From Verrucomicrobiales bacterium (GTDB taxonomy: Bacteria; Verrucomicrobiota; Verrucomicrobiia; Limisphaerales; J093), in the NCBI GenBank assembly GCA_015075445.1, contig JABTUJ010000024.1, positions 62,001 to 126,000 of the forward strand: a stretch of 64,000 nucleotides of DNA. Direction: 5' to 3'. Under the pieces are notes generated by a model that had not been told where the DNA came from, searched no databases, and was given only the letters and a program-made list of their open reading frames with translations. The translations under genes and the position numbers were made by a program. Each line of letters starts with the position of its first letter. The stretch's first letter is position 1. This document shows, piece by piece, positions 16,922 to 26,504 of the stretch.

Positions 16922-18478
16922 TCAGATGCGCTCCAGCAGTCCGAGTAACCGTGTGCGGTCGCTCTTGCACGTTTTTGGAGTCATCGCATCGAGTACTTGG
17001 CGCATCTCCTCCTTCACCGAAGTTCGATTCCCGCCGTCCGCCAGCATCTTGGGCATCGCCTTGAAGATGGCCGCCCGGAAGTCCTCCCGGCCGGGCCGGA
17101 AGTAGTGCTTCATGACGACCTCGACCGTCCGGTGGCCGGTGACGCGCTGAACCAGTTCGAGCGGCACTCCCGCGGCGAGGGCCAGGGTGATCCAGGTCAC
17201 GCGGAAGGAGTGGAAATCCCGGACCGACGCCCGGCGCTTGCCGTTCTCGCGCTCGGCTTGAAGCCTGTCGGTCTTCAGCGCCCGGCGGTTACCGCGCACG
17301 ATCTGGCATCCGGTTTCGCGTTCCAGTTCGCTCAGGTAGCCCGACACCGAGCCACGGCTGGAGCCCGTCGCTGCCATAACCTGGTCGAGCGTCTGGCCGT
17401 CCATGTACGCGGTGAACACCGCCCGCATGTTCTCCGCCTTCGAGGTGGCGCCGAGGCGGTCGATGTAGGCGAAGCCCTTGGCCCGGACCGTCTCGGCTGT
17501 CTCGACCGGCAGAGCGTGCGATTCCGGGGCGGTATCGAGTGCCCTGGCCAAAACCTGCTTCACTCGCCAGGTAATGCCGTCCGGGTTGTTGCGGTACATC
17601 TCGGCCGCTGCCGGGAAGCAGTAGCCCTTGCCGCCGGTCGCCGCCCGCGCCCGTTCCAGTTCCTCCCGCAGCATGGGAAACACAGGGATGTCCACCGTTT
17701 CGCCCGTCTTGGCGGTCTTCACCGTGATGAAGCCGGCGGCCAGGTCCACGTCATCCCACTTCAGGAGGCAGCAGTCGCCCCGGCGCATCGCGGTGCACAT
17801 GCCCGTCACGATCACGGGGCGGATGAAGTCATCCCCAGCGCAGGCTTCGGTGATGGCCTTGAGTTCCTCGACCGTGAACGGCTCCCGGTTGACGGTCTCG
17901 GTCGCTCGGGTCACGAGCCCGTGGAAGGGGTTCATGCCGTCGGTCAGGTGCGGGTGGAGGTGCTTGAACGTCGCCCGCAGCAGTTTCAGGGCATCGTTCC
18001 ACGTCTTGGGCGACACCCCGCGCTCCGCCTCCGCGTCCATGAACGCCCTGGCCGTCTCGGGCTTGATGGCCACGAACTCCTCGACGCCGCGCTGGCGGTC
18101 GGCGGCGAACGCGGCGAACCGTTCCAGGGTGAGGCGACATTGCTTGGCGTAGGCGGCCCCCGGCGGCTTCCGGCGCGGGATGGCGTCCAGTGCCAGGCCA
18201 AGTCAGCGAGCTTAGGGAACGTCACTTGGCCAGTCTTGATCTCAGCGAGCTTAGGTCAGCGCCTTCGCCCGTCCAGTCTTCCTGCATCTCAGCGGAACCG
18301 CTTGTCATACGCGCATTGCCCGGCCACGGGAGCGTTCAAACTCATCATCCCCGAGCATGGTGCGCTTCCGGTGGACGTTCCCGGTGATCGGGACGCCGAG
18401 ATTGATGACCGTCTTCTGCCCGTTGACCATGAAGACCGCGTACCACCACTTGCTGTTCTTGCGGATTTCGAGTGCCAT
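16922..18478 (-). pseudogene. Tyrosine recombinase (integrase) with frameshifted N-terminal region
   Basis: The catalytic part (16922-18073, GTG-initiated reading, 383 residues) is intact: CTAMRRGDCCLLKWDDVD carries the first Arg, DFHSFRVTWIT gives H-x-x-R, and VTGHRTVEVVMKHYF holds the second His and the Tyr nucleophile. An unusual helix-turn-helix-like insert (LDQVMAATGSSRGSVSGYL) sits in the middle. Upstream, the true N-terminus begins MALEIRKNSKWWYAVF at 18478. Between about 18320 and 18150 the reading frame must change at least four times to rejoin (…VTFPKLADLAWHW | DAIPRRKPP…). The core-binding arm is therefore broken and the protein is probably inactive. It lies next to the tRNA fragment at 18612, the usual int-att arrangement. 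Confidence 0.85.
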
Positions 18479-18611
18479 AAAGTAATGCTGTTCAATCGCT
18501 TGCAACCGTCGGCATTACTCTACAGCGGCTCTGGCAAGACTTCCAAACATTTGCCAAACAAAACCGCAAAACGCTTCGTAAGTAGCTGACTATCAGTTGT
18601 GCAGCTTTAGA

Positions 18612-18656
18612 CTTATAACCTGAAGGTCGTAGGTTCAAATCCTACCCCCGCAACCA
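18612..18656 (+). other. Attachment site: 3' part of a tRNA gene, UAU-anticodon-like loop
   Basis: The sequence holds a loop cttataa (anticodon TAT), a 3' anticodon arm cctga, a 5 nt variable loop, a T arm gtagg-ttcaaat-cctac, a 3' acceptor strand ccccgca and cca. No matching 5' half (a tgcgggg acceptor strand) is found upstream, so this is a fragment, not a gene. It lies about 130 bp beyond the integrase start. Integrases commonly recombine within tRNA 3' ends, so this is read as attL/attR and as the right boundary of the element. Confidence 0.75.
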
Positions 18657-18918
18657 ACCCTCCTTGATCATCAAGGACTTATCCCGCTGGCCTTCAGGAG
18701 CTTTCCCGCCGACTTGGCACGATTCTTGAATTCCTGCAATGCCGTGAAAAGGTTTGAAAAGCTCTGAAAAGCTCTGAAAAGGAACCAAACAATTGCCAAA
18801 CAATTTGCCGCCCGGAGAGGGTCGGACGAGGGCGGGTTCAGGGCGGTGACGTCTTCATCCACCGGCCCGAGCCAGTTCCCGAGCATTGTCTGGGAGCCTT
18901 CAACTCGAACAGCATCGC

Positions 18919-19419
18919 TTATGGAATCACCACGGGTACAAGGTCGAGATCAAAGTGGATCCGTGATGGAATCCGGGCGCCGAGGGGGTGTGGATGTTCC
19001 TGTTCAGCGGCACGCATCCGCGCCGCGTAGGTGGGGTCTTCATAGCCGGCAGCAGCCCCGGCAAGCCTGTCGGCAAACGTGGTCTTCTGTTTGCGGCCAT
19101 TCGCGAACCGCTTTGTCTGCACGTATTGCCCCGGACGGATTGGATTCGCTCGAATCTCAGTGTAGCCGTCACCGAAAAAGGTACCGTCCTTATTACCCCA
19201 TATCGTAATCGTTAACGGTGAATCTCCCACGTACTCACCGTTCACTTCGATCTTTGATAGGGGTTCACTCGTCTCGATCTTGACCTGGAAGGGAACTGTT
19301 CCCTTAGGGACACGCGGGTCCCGCTGAGTGTCGGTTGCACAGCCCGAAAAGAGCAGCAGGACCATTAGGGGATAGCTCGCCTTAGTAACGGACGAGAAGT
19401 GAGCAGGCATGATCTTCAT
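18919..19419 (-). CDS. Putative lipoprotein with PEGA-like domain
   Basis: This 166-residue protein has a signal sequence ending in a lipobox (LLLFSGCATD). After the Cys, the segment VPFQVKIETSEPLSKIEVNG and EYVGDSPLTITIW matches the beta-rich PEGA surface domain (small beta-sandwich with G-x-x-x-G-x-(S/T)-P). It is probably anchored to a membrane with the domain facing the periplasm. It is the first gene outside the element boundary. Nothing in the sequence shows a specific ligand. Confidence 0.7.
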   Translation of the reverse strand: MKIMPAHFSSVTKASYPLMVLLLFSGCATDTQRDPRVPKGTVPFQVKIETSEPLSKIEVNGEYVGDSPLTITIWGNKDGTFFGDGYTEIRANPIRPGQYVQTKRFANGRKQKTTFADRLAGAAAGYEDPTYAARMRAAEQEHPHPLGARIPSRIHFDLDLVPVVIP

Positions 19420-19499
19420 CGTTTACGTTCGCATCAGCAGATGCAGAACAATGGCTTTCGTCCGGTGAGCCGACAAGCCTGAATATGAGGTTCGCCGCC

Positions 19500-19640
19500 C
19501 GATGCCTCGCACACGTCCCCGCCGGGGTGTTGTTTTTGCTGTGCCCAGTGGTGACGTTCAAGATCAGGTAACCCGTCGGGATCGCGCCCGACGACGCGTC
19601 CGACGCAACCGCCGCCGGGAAGGAGCGTCGCGAGGAGGAA
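19500..19640 (-). pseudogene. Tail-fibre gene fragment (copy A)
   Basis: The minus strand reads a block ending GAIPTGYLILNVTTGHSKN, almost identical to the segment at 22513-22640 and related to 63463-63551. The surrounding frame has no other recognisable domain. It is most likely a remnant of the same tail-fibre/collagen-like family found in region 2. Confidence 0.55.
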
Positions 19641-19722
19641 GGCGAGCCAAACTGGCTCCCAGCCTCGAGTGGAGCAGCGGGGCGGCGGATCGCCTCGACC
19701 GGGTGGTTGGGCGACAGTCTCT

Positions 19723-20511
19723 TCATTCTGGTGTTCCAGCTTCCCACGCCTCCCCGAGTGCTTCGAGTAACGCGATGCGATTCCGCGCGTCCTCCACCGT
19801 ACTTATCATAAATGCCCGCGATCCTGCATGGTTTAGCGATGCACCTATATGAACGCACGTGGTTCGGTCAATGATCACGAACCGGTCATGAAAGTCCGCG
19901 GACTTCCGCAACTCCACCACGATGTCAGGATACTGGGAGTGGAAGACTTCAGCCTCAGCCTTTAGCGCCGCATGGTTATTGCGACATAGGAGGCGTATGT
20001 TGAGTGGTCGAGGCCCCGAGGACCTGAGAAGACCAAAGACGGTGTGGTCGCAGTACGGGTCCACCACAAGTATGTCTTGCGCAGCCCTCGCCATGAAATC
20101 GCGGACAGTAACGAATGCATCCCAGCGGGAATCACGAGGAAAGAACATTTCCCGGATAGGTGGATCGACCGCTACTAAAGTGTCGTCCAGAAAGGCCCAG
20201 CCAATCTTACGCAATGCCGCCATGATCGGCTCTCGGAGGTTGGGCCGTATCAAGACGAAGCCACCCAGGGCGGCATTGGCCGCGGCTAATCGACCTTCAG
20301 GAGACAGTTGATCGTACGCCGCGAGCACTCGGGGCCGCAGGGCCCGAATCCGGGTACTGTGGGAGTAGTCAGAGCCGGCTGTGAGCGCCATGTCGAACAT
20401 CAGGCCGGCACGTGCAAAGACCTCGATGAACTGATCAGCATTGTTCGTCTCCGACGCCGAGCTGACGACAACGCGAAACGGATCAAGCTCCGCTGAGATG
20501 TTCTGGTTCAT
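19723..20511 (-). CDS. Phospholipase D-like protein
   Basis: The protein is about 262 residues (start MNQNISAELD; a GTG two codons upstream is possible). The C-terminal half has ILVVDPYCD, then SADFHDRFVIIDRTTCVHIGA followed by SLNHAGSRAFMIS. H-D-R followed by a hydrophobic strand and a Gly/Ser/Asn step is the atypical single-motif PLD-like pattern found in many mobile-element and defence proteins, where the usual HxK is replaced by HxR. The N-terminal half is helical and unassigned. It is immediately downstream of the SPxKYxN-repeat gene (stop and start within 5 bp), so the two are likely co-expressed. Confidence 0.65.
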   Translation of the reverse strand: MNQNISAELDPFRVVVSSASETNNADQFIEVFARAGLMFDMALTAGSDYSHSTRIRALRPRVLAAYDQLSPEGRLAAANAALGGFVLIRPNLREPIMAALRKIGWAFLDDTLVAVDPPIREMFFPRDSRWDAFVTVRDFMARAAQDILVVDPYCDHTVFGLLRSSGPRPLNIRLLCRNNHAALKAEAEVFHSQYPDIVVELRKSADFHDRFVIIDRTTCVHIGASLNHAGSRAFMISTVEDARNRIALLEALGEAWEAGTPE

Positions 20512-20513
20512 AA

Positions 20514-21008
20514 TCACTCAGCCGTCATGAGAACCTTCTGCCCCTTCTCGGTCAGCACCAACTTGGTCTTGCCTGAAACCTTCGCGAGAACGCCGCAAAA
20601 ATAGCCCTTCTCGCCATCGTACAGTCCAACGGAAGCCTTCGGCGAGTAAAAGAGTCGCTTGCCTTTGCGCGAGTAAAAGTTCGTCACACCGTCCTCATTC
20701 ACGACGTAGTATCCAGTGTGATAGAACCTCCCATCTTTCTCGACAAGTATCGAGCGAGTACCATTTATGGTATTGTCGTACTTTGTGGGAGAGTTGTCGT
20801 ACTTGGTGCTGGAATTGCTATACTTACTTGGCGAGTTTTCATACTTGGAAATTGAATTGGCGTAATTTGATGGCGACAACTCGTACTTTTGAGGCGAGAG
20901 CGAATAGGGAAGATCGTCTTCGTCGATGTGTACAACTACTAAGTCAGCACAAAGGTGGCAGGAAAGGCATGCCAGCAGGATCGTTATGGGCATGAACGTG
21001 TGTTTCAT
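20514..21008 (-). CDS. Secreted heptapeptide-repeat protein (SPxKYxN repeats)
   Basis: The protein is about 164 residues, starting MKHTFMPITILLACLSCHLCA, a signal peptide. Residues about 36-80 are tandem seven-residue units of the form N-S-P-x-K-Y-x (six recognisable copies, e.g. NSPSKYS, NSPTKYD). After the repeats comes a C-terminal beta-rich unit (YHTGYYVVNEDGVTNFYS, RLFYSPKASVGLYDGEKGYF). Similar short secreted proteins with NSPxxYxN repeats exist in bacteria but, to my knowledge, without known function. I prefer the ATG at 21008 over the longer upstream reading because it puts the signal peptide at the N-terminus. Confidence 0.7.
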   Translation of the reverse strand: MKHTFMPITILLACLSCHLCADLVVVHIDEDDLPYSLSPQKYELSPSNYANSISKYENSPSKYSNSSTKYDNSPTKYDNTINGTRSILVEKDGRFYHTGYYVVNEDGVTNFYSRKGKRLFYSPKASVGLYDGEKGYFCGVLAKVSGKTKLVLTEKGQKVLMTAE

Positions 21009-21638
21009 ATCAGGTGGAGTGGTTGTGCCGTTTGATTCCGACTTGCCCAACGATAGAGCTCACCGACCGACGCTGGAACAGAGCGCCGGCTGAAAGCCAA
21101 GGCGTCCAAAGCATCCGGCGGGGTCGTCAGCCCCGCGCGCAGCGGCGGTTCGGTGCAGCGACTGGTTGCTTGGCGCCGGCAAGGGGACGCCACCGGGGTC
21201 CTCCTACGAGCAGCGCGGTCAGGATCAACGGATGCTGACTGCCGCAGCGCGGTCGTCCGTCCGCTGGAAGCAAGCTTCAGCGGCGGCGCGCCGCGCTGCG
21301 GCGAATGGTACTCACAGCCGGTGATCGTGGCCAGTTTGCCCTTTGTAACTACCATTAGCAGCGTTGTATCGGTGTCCAAGCAACGTTGATTATGCGACTG
21401 GCGGTTCGTATATTGAAACTGCGGGGGAGGTGTTCGATGACGTGCTGTAACCACCCTGTTGCGAGCCGCCTAGGCGGCTTGACCAGAGGCGCTGCGGGCC
21501 GAGCGTCATGCCGAGACTATAAGCATCTCTCGCGCCGTTTCGCAAGGTATTTGGTTCGCCCCTACTGCTCCCCGCGTGCTTTCCGTCTCCCCCTCGGCGC
21601 CGCCGTCACCCCGTTCCGGAGCCGGGCGGCGAGAAGGC
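21009..21638. other. Non-coding or unassigned stretch
   Basis: About 630 bp with no reading frame I can support. It includes gcccaac (21047-21053), which matches the attC-type RYYYAAC consensus, and an imprecise inverted pair (ctcaccgac near 21060 and gccggtgatcg near 21320). This recalls cassette recombination sites, but no integrase or second site is present and I would not call it. Confidence 0.3.
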
Positions 21639-22756
21639 TCAGGCATACTGCCCTCCCGTGGCGGTAGTTCCGGCCGAGTTGCCGGGGAAGAGGTTGACCC
21701 CAGCGCCGGCGGTCTGGATGACGGCATTGGTCACGATGTCATACCGCTTCCCCGTGGCCGAGCCGCTGAACGTGCTCGTGTTGAACATCATCAGCGAGCA
21801 TTCCGACGCCGCGGCAAAGGCCCAGGAGAAGGCTGGGATCCCGCTGACCGTGATCATCTTGTTGCGGCAATCAAAGACCCCCTGGCCCCAGCACATCACG
21901 TAAGGCCGTGTAAGCGGCGATGGTGTAGTTGCCGATCACCCGGACGATCCCGCACCGGGAGACCGCGATCTGCGGTTGGCTCGAGGCCAAAGTGCCGAAC
22001 ACCACGCTGTCGAGGTCGATGACCCCATTGAGTTCGCTCGTCACCAGCGCGTAGCCTGGGGCGTTGCCTTCCAGCCTCAGGTGGCGAGGGTTGGGAACAT
22101 CCCCGGCCCCGCCAAGACCGTTGGGTTGCCGCTGGTCCCCGCACGATGACGGCGGATGGGTTGCCCGAGTTGCCTTGGACGGTGATCCTGCCGGACCCGA
22201 CCAGGATGCGACCCACGAGCGGCTGCTCCACGTCCCGTCGGCGACCTGTACGGTGACGTTGTCAGATGACAGTGTCGAGGGCCGCGGCCGCATCAGGGCC
22301 TTCTGGATCGTGGGGAAGGGAGCCCTAAGCGGAGGGCCGTCGTTGCTGTCGCTGCCGGTGGTGGCAACGTAGTGCGATGCGGTCGCGGTCAAGGCCCGCG
22401 GCCTCGCCGGTTCAGGGAGGTCCTTCAGGTCCCTGCGGTCGCGGGTCCCTCTGGGCCTGTTGCGCCTGGGGGACCTTCAGGCCCCGTTACGGTCGTCCAA
22501 GCGTACCCGCCGGCATGGTGCTTCAAGTGCCCGGTGGTGACGTTCAGGATCAGGTAACCGGGTGGGATCGTGCCGCTCGACGGGTCCGCCGTGACGGCCG
22601 CCGGCCGAATCTGAAGCCACGTTCCCGGCGTCCCCGCCCCGGTACAGCGCCACTCGCCGCCCAGGGCATCCCGCCAGAACTCATTCAGGACCCGGGCGCC
22701 GGACTGATCTTCCCCCCCTCGGAGCGGCAGTCCCTGACGCTCTCCTCCAGCGTAAG
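21639..22756 (-). pseudogene. Phage tail-fibre / beta-helix protein, frameshifted and split by an IS
   Basis: Read on the minus strand from 22756, fragments in different frames form one protein. They are NEFWRDALGGEW and GTWLQIRPAAVTADP, then SGTIPPGYLILNVTTGH, a collagen-like GPEGPPGATGPEGP, the parallel beta-helix start HYVATTGSDSNDG and APFPTIQKAL, then VGSGRITVQGNSGN and IDLDSVVFG, and the end VFDCRNKMITVSGIPAF... to 21639. At least three frame changes are needed. The 5' end abuts the IS1634-family transposase gene at 22757. Tail fibres with collagen repeats and a beta-helix bind host surface glycans; this copy is non-functional. Confidence 0.7.
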
Positions 22757-24478
22757 TCATTGCTTTGGCCGGCCCTTACGCGGGTTTCGCAACCGGCGAA
22801 CGTTGGGTTTCAGTAGAGACAACACCGGCGCGGGCAGTTTGGGCAACACCCCCAACACCTCGCTCTGCGCCGCCGCATAGCGCGCGGGCAGCCGCCACAA
22901 GCCCAGACCCGCTTCGCCCAAGCGCACCAAGCGCACCCCCTTGAGCCGGTCCACCGCGTCCGGCACCGTCAACCCCAGCGGCGCCACCCGACGATCCAAC
23001 TCCCGCGCCAGCTTCAACGCCAGCAGGCTCACCAACGCATGTCCCCGGGTCCGATCAGCCTTGCGCAAGAACACCGGCCGGATCTTGAGCAAGCCCGTCT
23101 TCAAGGTCCGAAAATCCCGCTCCACCGCCGTCAAGCTCACGTACCGATCATGCACCTGCTGCGTCGTCGCCGCCGCCACCGGCACGTCACTCTCCACCAC
23201 GTAACAGCCGTCCAACTGCGCGGCCGACGCACGGGCCTCCGCCTCCTCCCGCCACACCAGTTGCCGCCCCTCCAGCACCACGCTCACCCACCCGCCCAGC
23301 CGATACTTGGCCAGCAGCTTCTGCGCCTGGCGCAACGAACTGCCCGGCTGGCAGCGCACCTTCTGCTCCACCGCTTGGTTGCGTTTGGCCATCCACGCCT
23401 GCACCCGCTGCCACTGGTCCGCCCGGCGTGCTTCTTCCCGCGCCTGCGTCTGCGGGTTGCGCCGCAGCACATACCGTTTGCCCTCGACTTCCACTTCGGC
23501 GGGCTGCTCGTCAAACAACCCCATCTGGAGCTTGCCCGCCTTGAGCAACGCCCGCACCTGCGGCTCGGTCAGCGCGGTCACATACCGGAACTTCGCCTCC
23601 CCCAGCGCCTGCTTGCCCAGCGCCTTGATCATCCCCCGATCCCCCACCAGCGCCACCTCCTCCGCCCCGAAGCGCACCTTGAGCTTCTGCACCGCGTCCA
23701 GAAACGTCGGCGGATCATTCGTGTTGCCCGGATACAGTTGGATCGAGAGGGGCTCCCCCTGCCCATCGGTCAGCAGCCCGGCGACCATCTGCTTCTTGCC
23801 CTTCTTCCCGTCCCGGTTGTACCCGAACGCCGCCAGCTCGTTGTGGTCGCCCTCGAAGTACACGCTGGTCACGTCGTAGAGAAACACGGCTCCCGCTCCC
23901 TTCCCGCAGGGCGGCGGATGGAGCGCGCTCTCGATCTGGCTTTGGTGCTCGCCCAGGTACTCCAGCGCCCCGTAGAGGTCGTCCTCGTCAAAACGCCCCA
24001 CCGCCAGCACCTCCTCCAGGGCGTGGTCCTCGCTGGCGCGCACCGCCGCCAGGCGGCTTTCGGCCAGCAGCAGCCGGGCGTAGACCAGGTAGAGGGCCAG
24101 CCGTTGCGGGCGGGTGGCCTCGCCCACCGCGGCGACGATCCCCAGTTCGCGCGCCAGGCCATGCAGCCCGGCGAAGACCCCGTAGCACGGACCCATTTCC
24201 ACCGCCGTCGAGCCCGACTCCCCGACTCCGCGCGGCCCCTTGGCGGCGGCGGCATTGGGTTCCGATCCCTGGCAGAAGCGCTCGATCATCTCCAGCAGCG
24301 GGACCGGCAGGTGGGAGAGGTTGGCGAGGGTCTCGTGGACGACCACCGAGGGGGGCGGTGCGCTGTCCGCGCGGGGCCGACCCACCGGGCGTTTGGCCGG
24401 GACCCGTTTGCCCTGGACCAGGAGGACCGACTCGTAGGTCTTGCCGCCGCGGCGGGAGCGGTTGCGTTTGATGAACAT
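22757..24478 (-). mobile_element. IS1634-family transposase
   Basis: The reading starting MFIKRNRSRRGGKTYESVLL (573 residues) has the IS1634/IS4-superfamily features: first Asp in VFLYDVTSVYFEGD, second Asp in VALVGDRGMI, and the Glu region in VSLTAVERDFRTLKTGLLKI. A typical LSIQLYPGNTNDPPTF lies between. Length is normal and no frameshift is seen, so it may still be active. It is inserted between the 55-residue tail-operon gene and the tail-fibre pseudogene. I could not identify terminal inverted repeats or a target duplication by eye. Confidence 0.85.
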
Positions 24479-24620
24479 ACCCGAACCGGGACCAGGGTGC
24501 CCGGAGCCGGGGGGCGAGTGCAAGAATAATCGTCCACATTTAGAGACAACAGCAAAATGCCGGAATATCCCTGGAATCATTGATGGATCAGCGAGAAAAC
24601 TCAGTCAGGATGGAGGAACC

Positions 24621-24788
24621 TCAGCCGGAGGTCGGCGGACCGATGATCGTCGTCGGGGTGCCGTTCTGGTAGGTGGCCACGCGCTTGGCGATCTCCTCGG
24701 CGAGGACGGTGAAGTTGTCAGCGGTCAACTCACGGAACAGGGCCGCGTTGCTGACGTCATTCAATCGGCTGGGAGTCAAGGTGCTCAT
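24621..24788 (-). CDS. Small phage tail-operon protein
   Basis: This 55-residue protein begins MSTLTPSRLNDVSNAALF and has a predicted helix NFTVLAEEIAKRVATY. The ATG overlaps the TGA of the upstream tail protein as ATGA. It is unassigned, but the coupling and neighbours indicate a small structural or assembly protein of the same tail operon. Confidence 0.5.
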   Translation of the reverse strand: MSTLTPSRLNDVSNAALFRELTADNFTVLAEEIAKRVATYQNGTPTTIIGPPTSG

Positions 24789-25262
24789 GTCTTCGAGACG
24801 GTGACGGAGTCGTAATCCAGGCTGCGGTGCCCGCCCAGGGCGAGGTAGGCCCGGACGGTGAAGTCGGTTTCGGCGCCTAGCGCGGCGACCAGGGCGGCGT
24901 TGGTCAGGGTGTAGGGACCGGCCCGGTTCACGTAGAGCGTCCCCTTCAGGACCGCGCCCGCCCACAGCTCGAGGACCGCCTGGTCCGCGCGGCATTCGAG
25001 GTCCACTTCGGGCTCGGCCTCGTCCCGGCCCTCGCTGGTCAGGTCCCAGTCCAGGACCACGTCCTGGCCGCTGGCGTAGGTTGGGGCCACGCCGTCCCCG
25101 TTGGCCGTCAGGTTGGCCGGACCGAGGGGCCGGAGCGCCCGCAGCAGGATGGGATGGGTGATCTTCGCCACGTCCGCCAGGCCCACCTCGAGGTGGAGCA
25201 TCCGGGGCTGGACCTTCAGGCCCACCGCCAGCGCCCACTTCGGCGCGTCCCACTCGAATACT
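24785..25262 (-). pseudogene. Phage tail protein C-terminal fragment
   Basis: On the minus strand a frame running into 24785 reads FEWDAPKWALAVGLKV, then APTYASGQDVVLDWDLTS, LECRADQAVLELWAG and TDFTVRAYLALGG. This beta-rich, fibronectin-III-like segment is typical of the C-terminal part of tail tip/host-specificity proteins. The 5' part is missing: at about 25262 it meets a transposase fragment on the other strand. Confidence 0.6.
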
Positions 25263-25839
25263 GGCTGATCCCCGAGCTGGACGCACCAGCACTCCGCCCC
25301 GAGGGCATGGGTCCGCCGCACGGTTCCGAACTGAAGTATTTCGCGTACGCCGTGGACCCCCAGGGAAAGATCCAATGGAGTCGGCGGGCAGAGGTGGTGG
25401 ACCAAGAGGGTCGGTTGGACGGGCTCTATGTGCTGGGGACCAACGCCTCGGCCGAACAGATTCCCAGTGCCGGGGTCTTGGGGCACTCCAAGAACCTGCT
25501 GGAGGTGGAGGACGCCTTCTGTCACTTGAAGTCGTATATGGACGTGCGGCCGGTGTTTCACTGGCGGCCGGACCGGGTGCGCAACCACGTGCGGATCTGC
25601 TTTCTGGCGTATTGGCTCAGGGCCAAGCTGGGGGTGCAGTGGCGGGCGAAGGACCAGAAGATCGAAGTGCATAACTTGCTGCGCCAGTTGCAGGCCATTC
25701 GCCTGGGGCAATTGGCCGTGGAGGGCAAGTGCCGCTCAAGACGGTGGTGACCGACGTGCCCAGCGAATTGAATGAGGTCTTGGACCGGTTGGGTCTGCTG
25801 CCGCTCTTCGCCTCGGCGCCCTCCTGGGCGCCCGCGTAG
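25262..25839 (+). mobile_element. IS1634-family transposase C-terminal remnant
   Basis: The plus strand encodes EYWLIPELDAPA..., then RLDGLYVLGTNASAEQIP, EVEDAFCHLKSYMDVRPVFH and VRNHVRICFLAYWLRAKL, the C-terminal third of an IS1634-type transposase with its catalytic Glu. The first two-thirds are absent. A frame change near 25730 is needed to reach the usual C-terminus (…VTDVPSELNEVLDRLGLLP) ending at the TAG at 25837-25839. It truncates the tail protein gene on the opposite strand. Confidence 0.75.
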
Positions 25840-25852
25840 CAAGTAGTCTGCA

Positions 25853-26161
25853 GTGGTAGCCCTGCAACACAACGACTTCGACCGAACAGAAAGGGAAGTG
25901 AGGCTAATCCACACGAAGGCGGAGCAGTTGCGGATCACGCCCGAGCTGGTGCGCCGTCTCCACAAGCTATGCCAGCAGGGCATCGTCGGCGACTTCACGG
26001 TCAGTGAGTTGGAACGTTTCTGCCCCGGCATCAGCCGCGATCACCTGCGCCGGCTGCTCAAAGAAATGAAGGCAGCGGGACGGGTCACTTGTCTTGGTCG
26101 GGGGCCGGGCGCGAAGTGGCGAAAGGCGAAAGAGGGTCACAACCCAGAAAGAGGGTCATAA
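25853..26161 (+). pseudogene. Fic-type protein remnant with the catalytic core missing
   Basis: This 102-residue reading has an N-terminal part (ITPELVRRLHKLCQQGIVGD) like the helix that precedes the Fic core. It joins directly to a C-terminal winged-helix part (FTVSELERFCPGISRDHLRR) like that found after the Fic core. The Fic motif HPFx(D/E)GN(G/K)R is absent. It is best read as an internal deletion product, though an independent small winged-helix protein is possible. Confidence 0.45.
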
Positions 26162-26180
26162 TAAGGGTCATCGCGATTCC

Positions 26181-26423
26181 ATGAGCGCCCACGCCTACAC
26201 CGAAGACCAGCTTGTCGAACAGCCCGCCATCGGGTTGTTCGCGGAGCTTGGTTGGCAGGTGGCCGGGCCGCCGACGACCGCGGGTGGAGTCGGCGAGCCG
26301 CGTGACGCGGGGTTGCTCGGGCGCGAGACCAAGGGCGAGGTGGTGCTTGTTCCCCGGTTGCGCGTGGCGTTGGAGAAGTTGAATCCCACGCTGCCGCCCG
26401 AAGCCATCGCCGCCGCCATTTCA
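26181..26423 (+). repeat. Truncated duplicate of the hsdR 5' end
   Basis: A reading starting at an ATG at 26181 matches the start of the hsdR gene at 27941 almost residue for residue over about 77 positions (AYTEDQLVEQPAI, then ELGWQVAGPPTTAGGVGEPR). It then runs into unrelated sequence at about 26423. Nucleotide identity is visibly high, so the duplication is recent relative to the decay. The two copies flank the AbiE-type module. Confidence 0.8.
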
Positions 26424-26436
26424 GAATGTGCGGCTA

Positions 26437-26454
26437 TTTCACCGCGCGGTGAAA
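26437..26454. promoter_or_regulatory. Operator-like palindrome O1 upstream of abiEi
   Basis: A perfect 18 bp palindrome, TTTCACCGCGCGGTGAAA, sits 64 bp before the antitoxin start. It has the form TTTCA-N8-TGAAA, identical in layout to the second site. AbiEi antitoxins are known to repress their own promoters through inverted repeats, which makes this the likely binding site. Confidence 0.65.
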
Positions 26455-26504
26455 CTACCTATTTCAGCGAAATGGGTGGTTGCAGGATTTCAGTAATTAT
26501 GCCA

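Noticed and set aside
18671..18886. 71-residue minus-strand frame after the attachment site
   Set aside because: It spans short gaaaagctct repeats, has no recognisable motif and no neighbours that suggest a role.
21047..21330. Possible integron attC site (gcccaac and an imprecise inverted pair)
   Set aside because: Only one core site is clear, and no integron integrase or second site is present.
21005..21454. Minus-strand frame upstream of the repeat-protein gene
   Set aside because: No domain, no good start and overlap with a stretch of inverted sequence; best left as unassigned.
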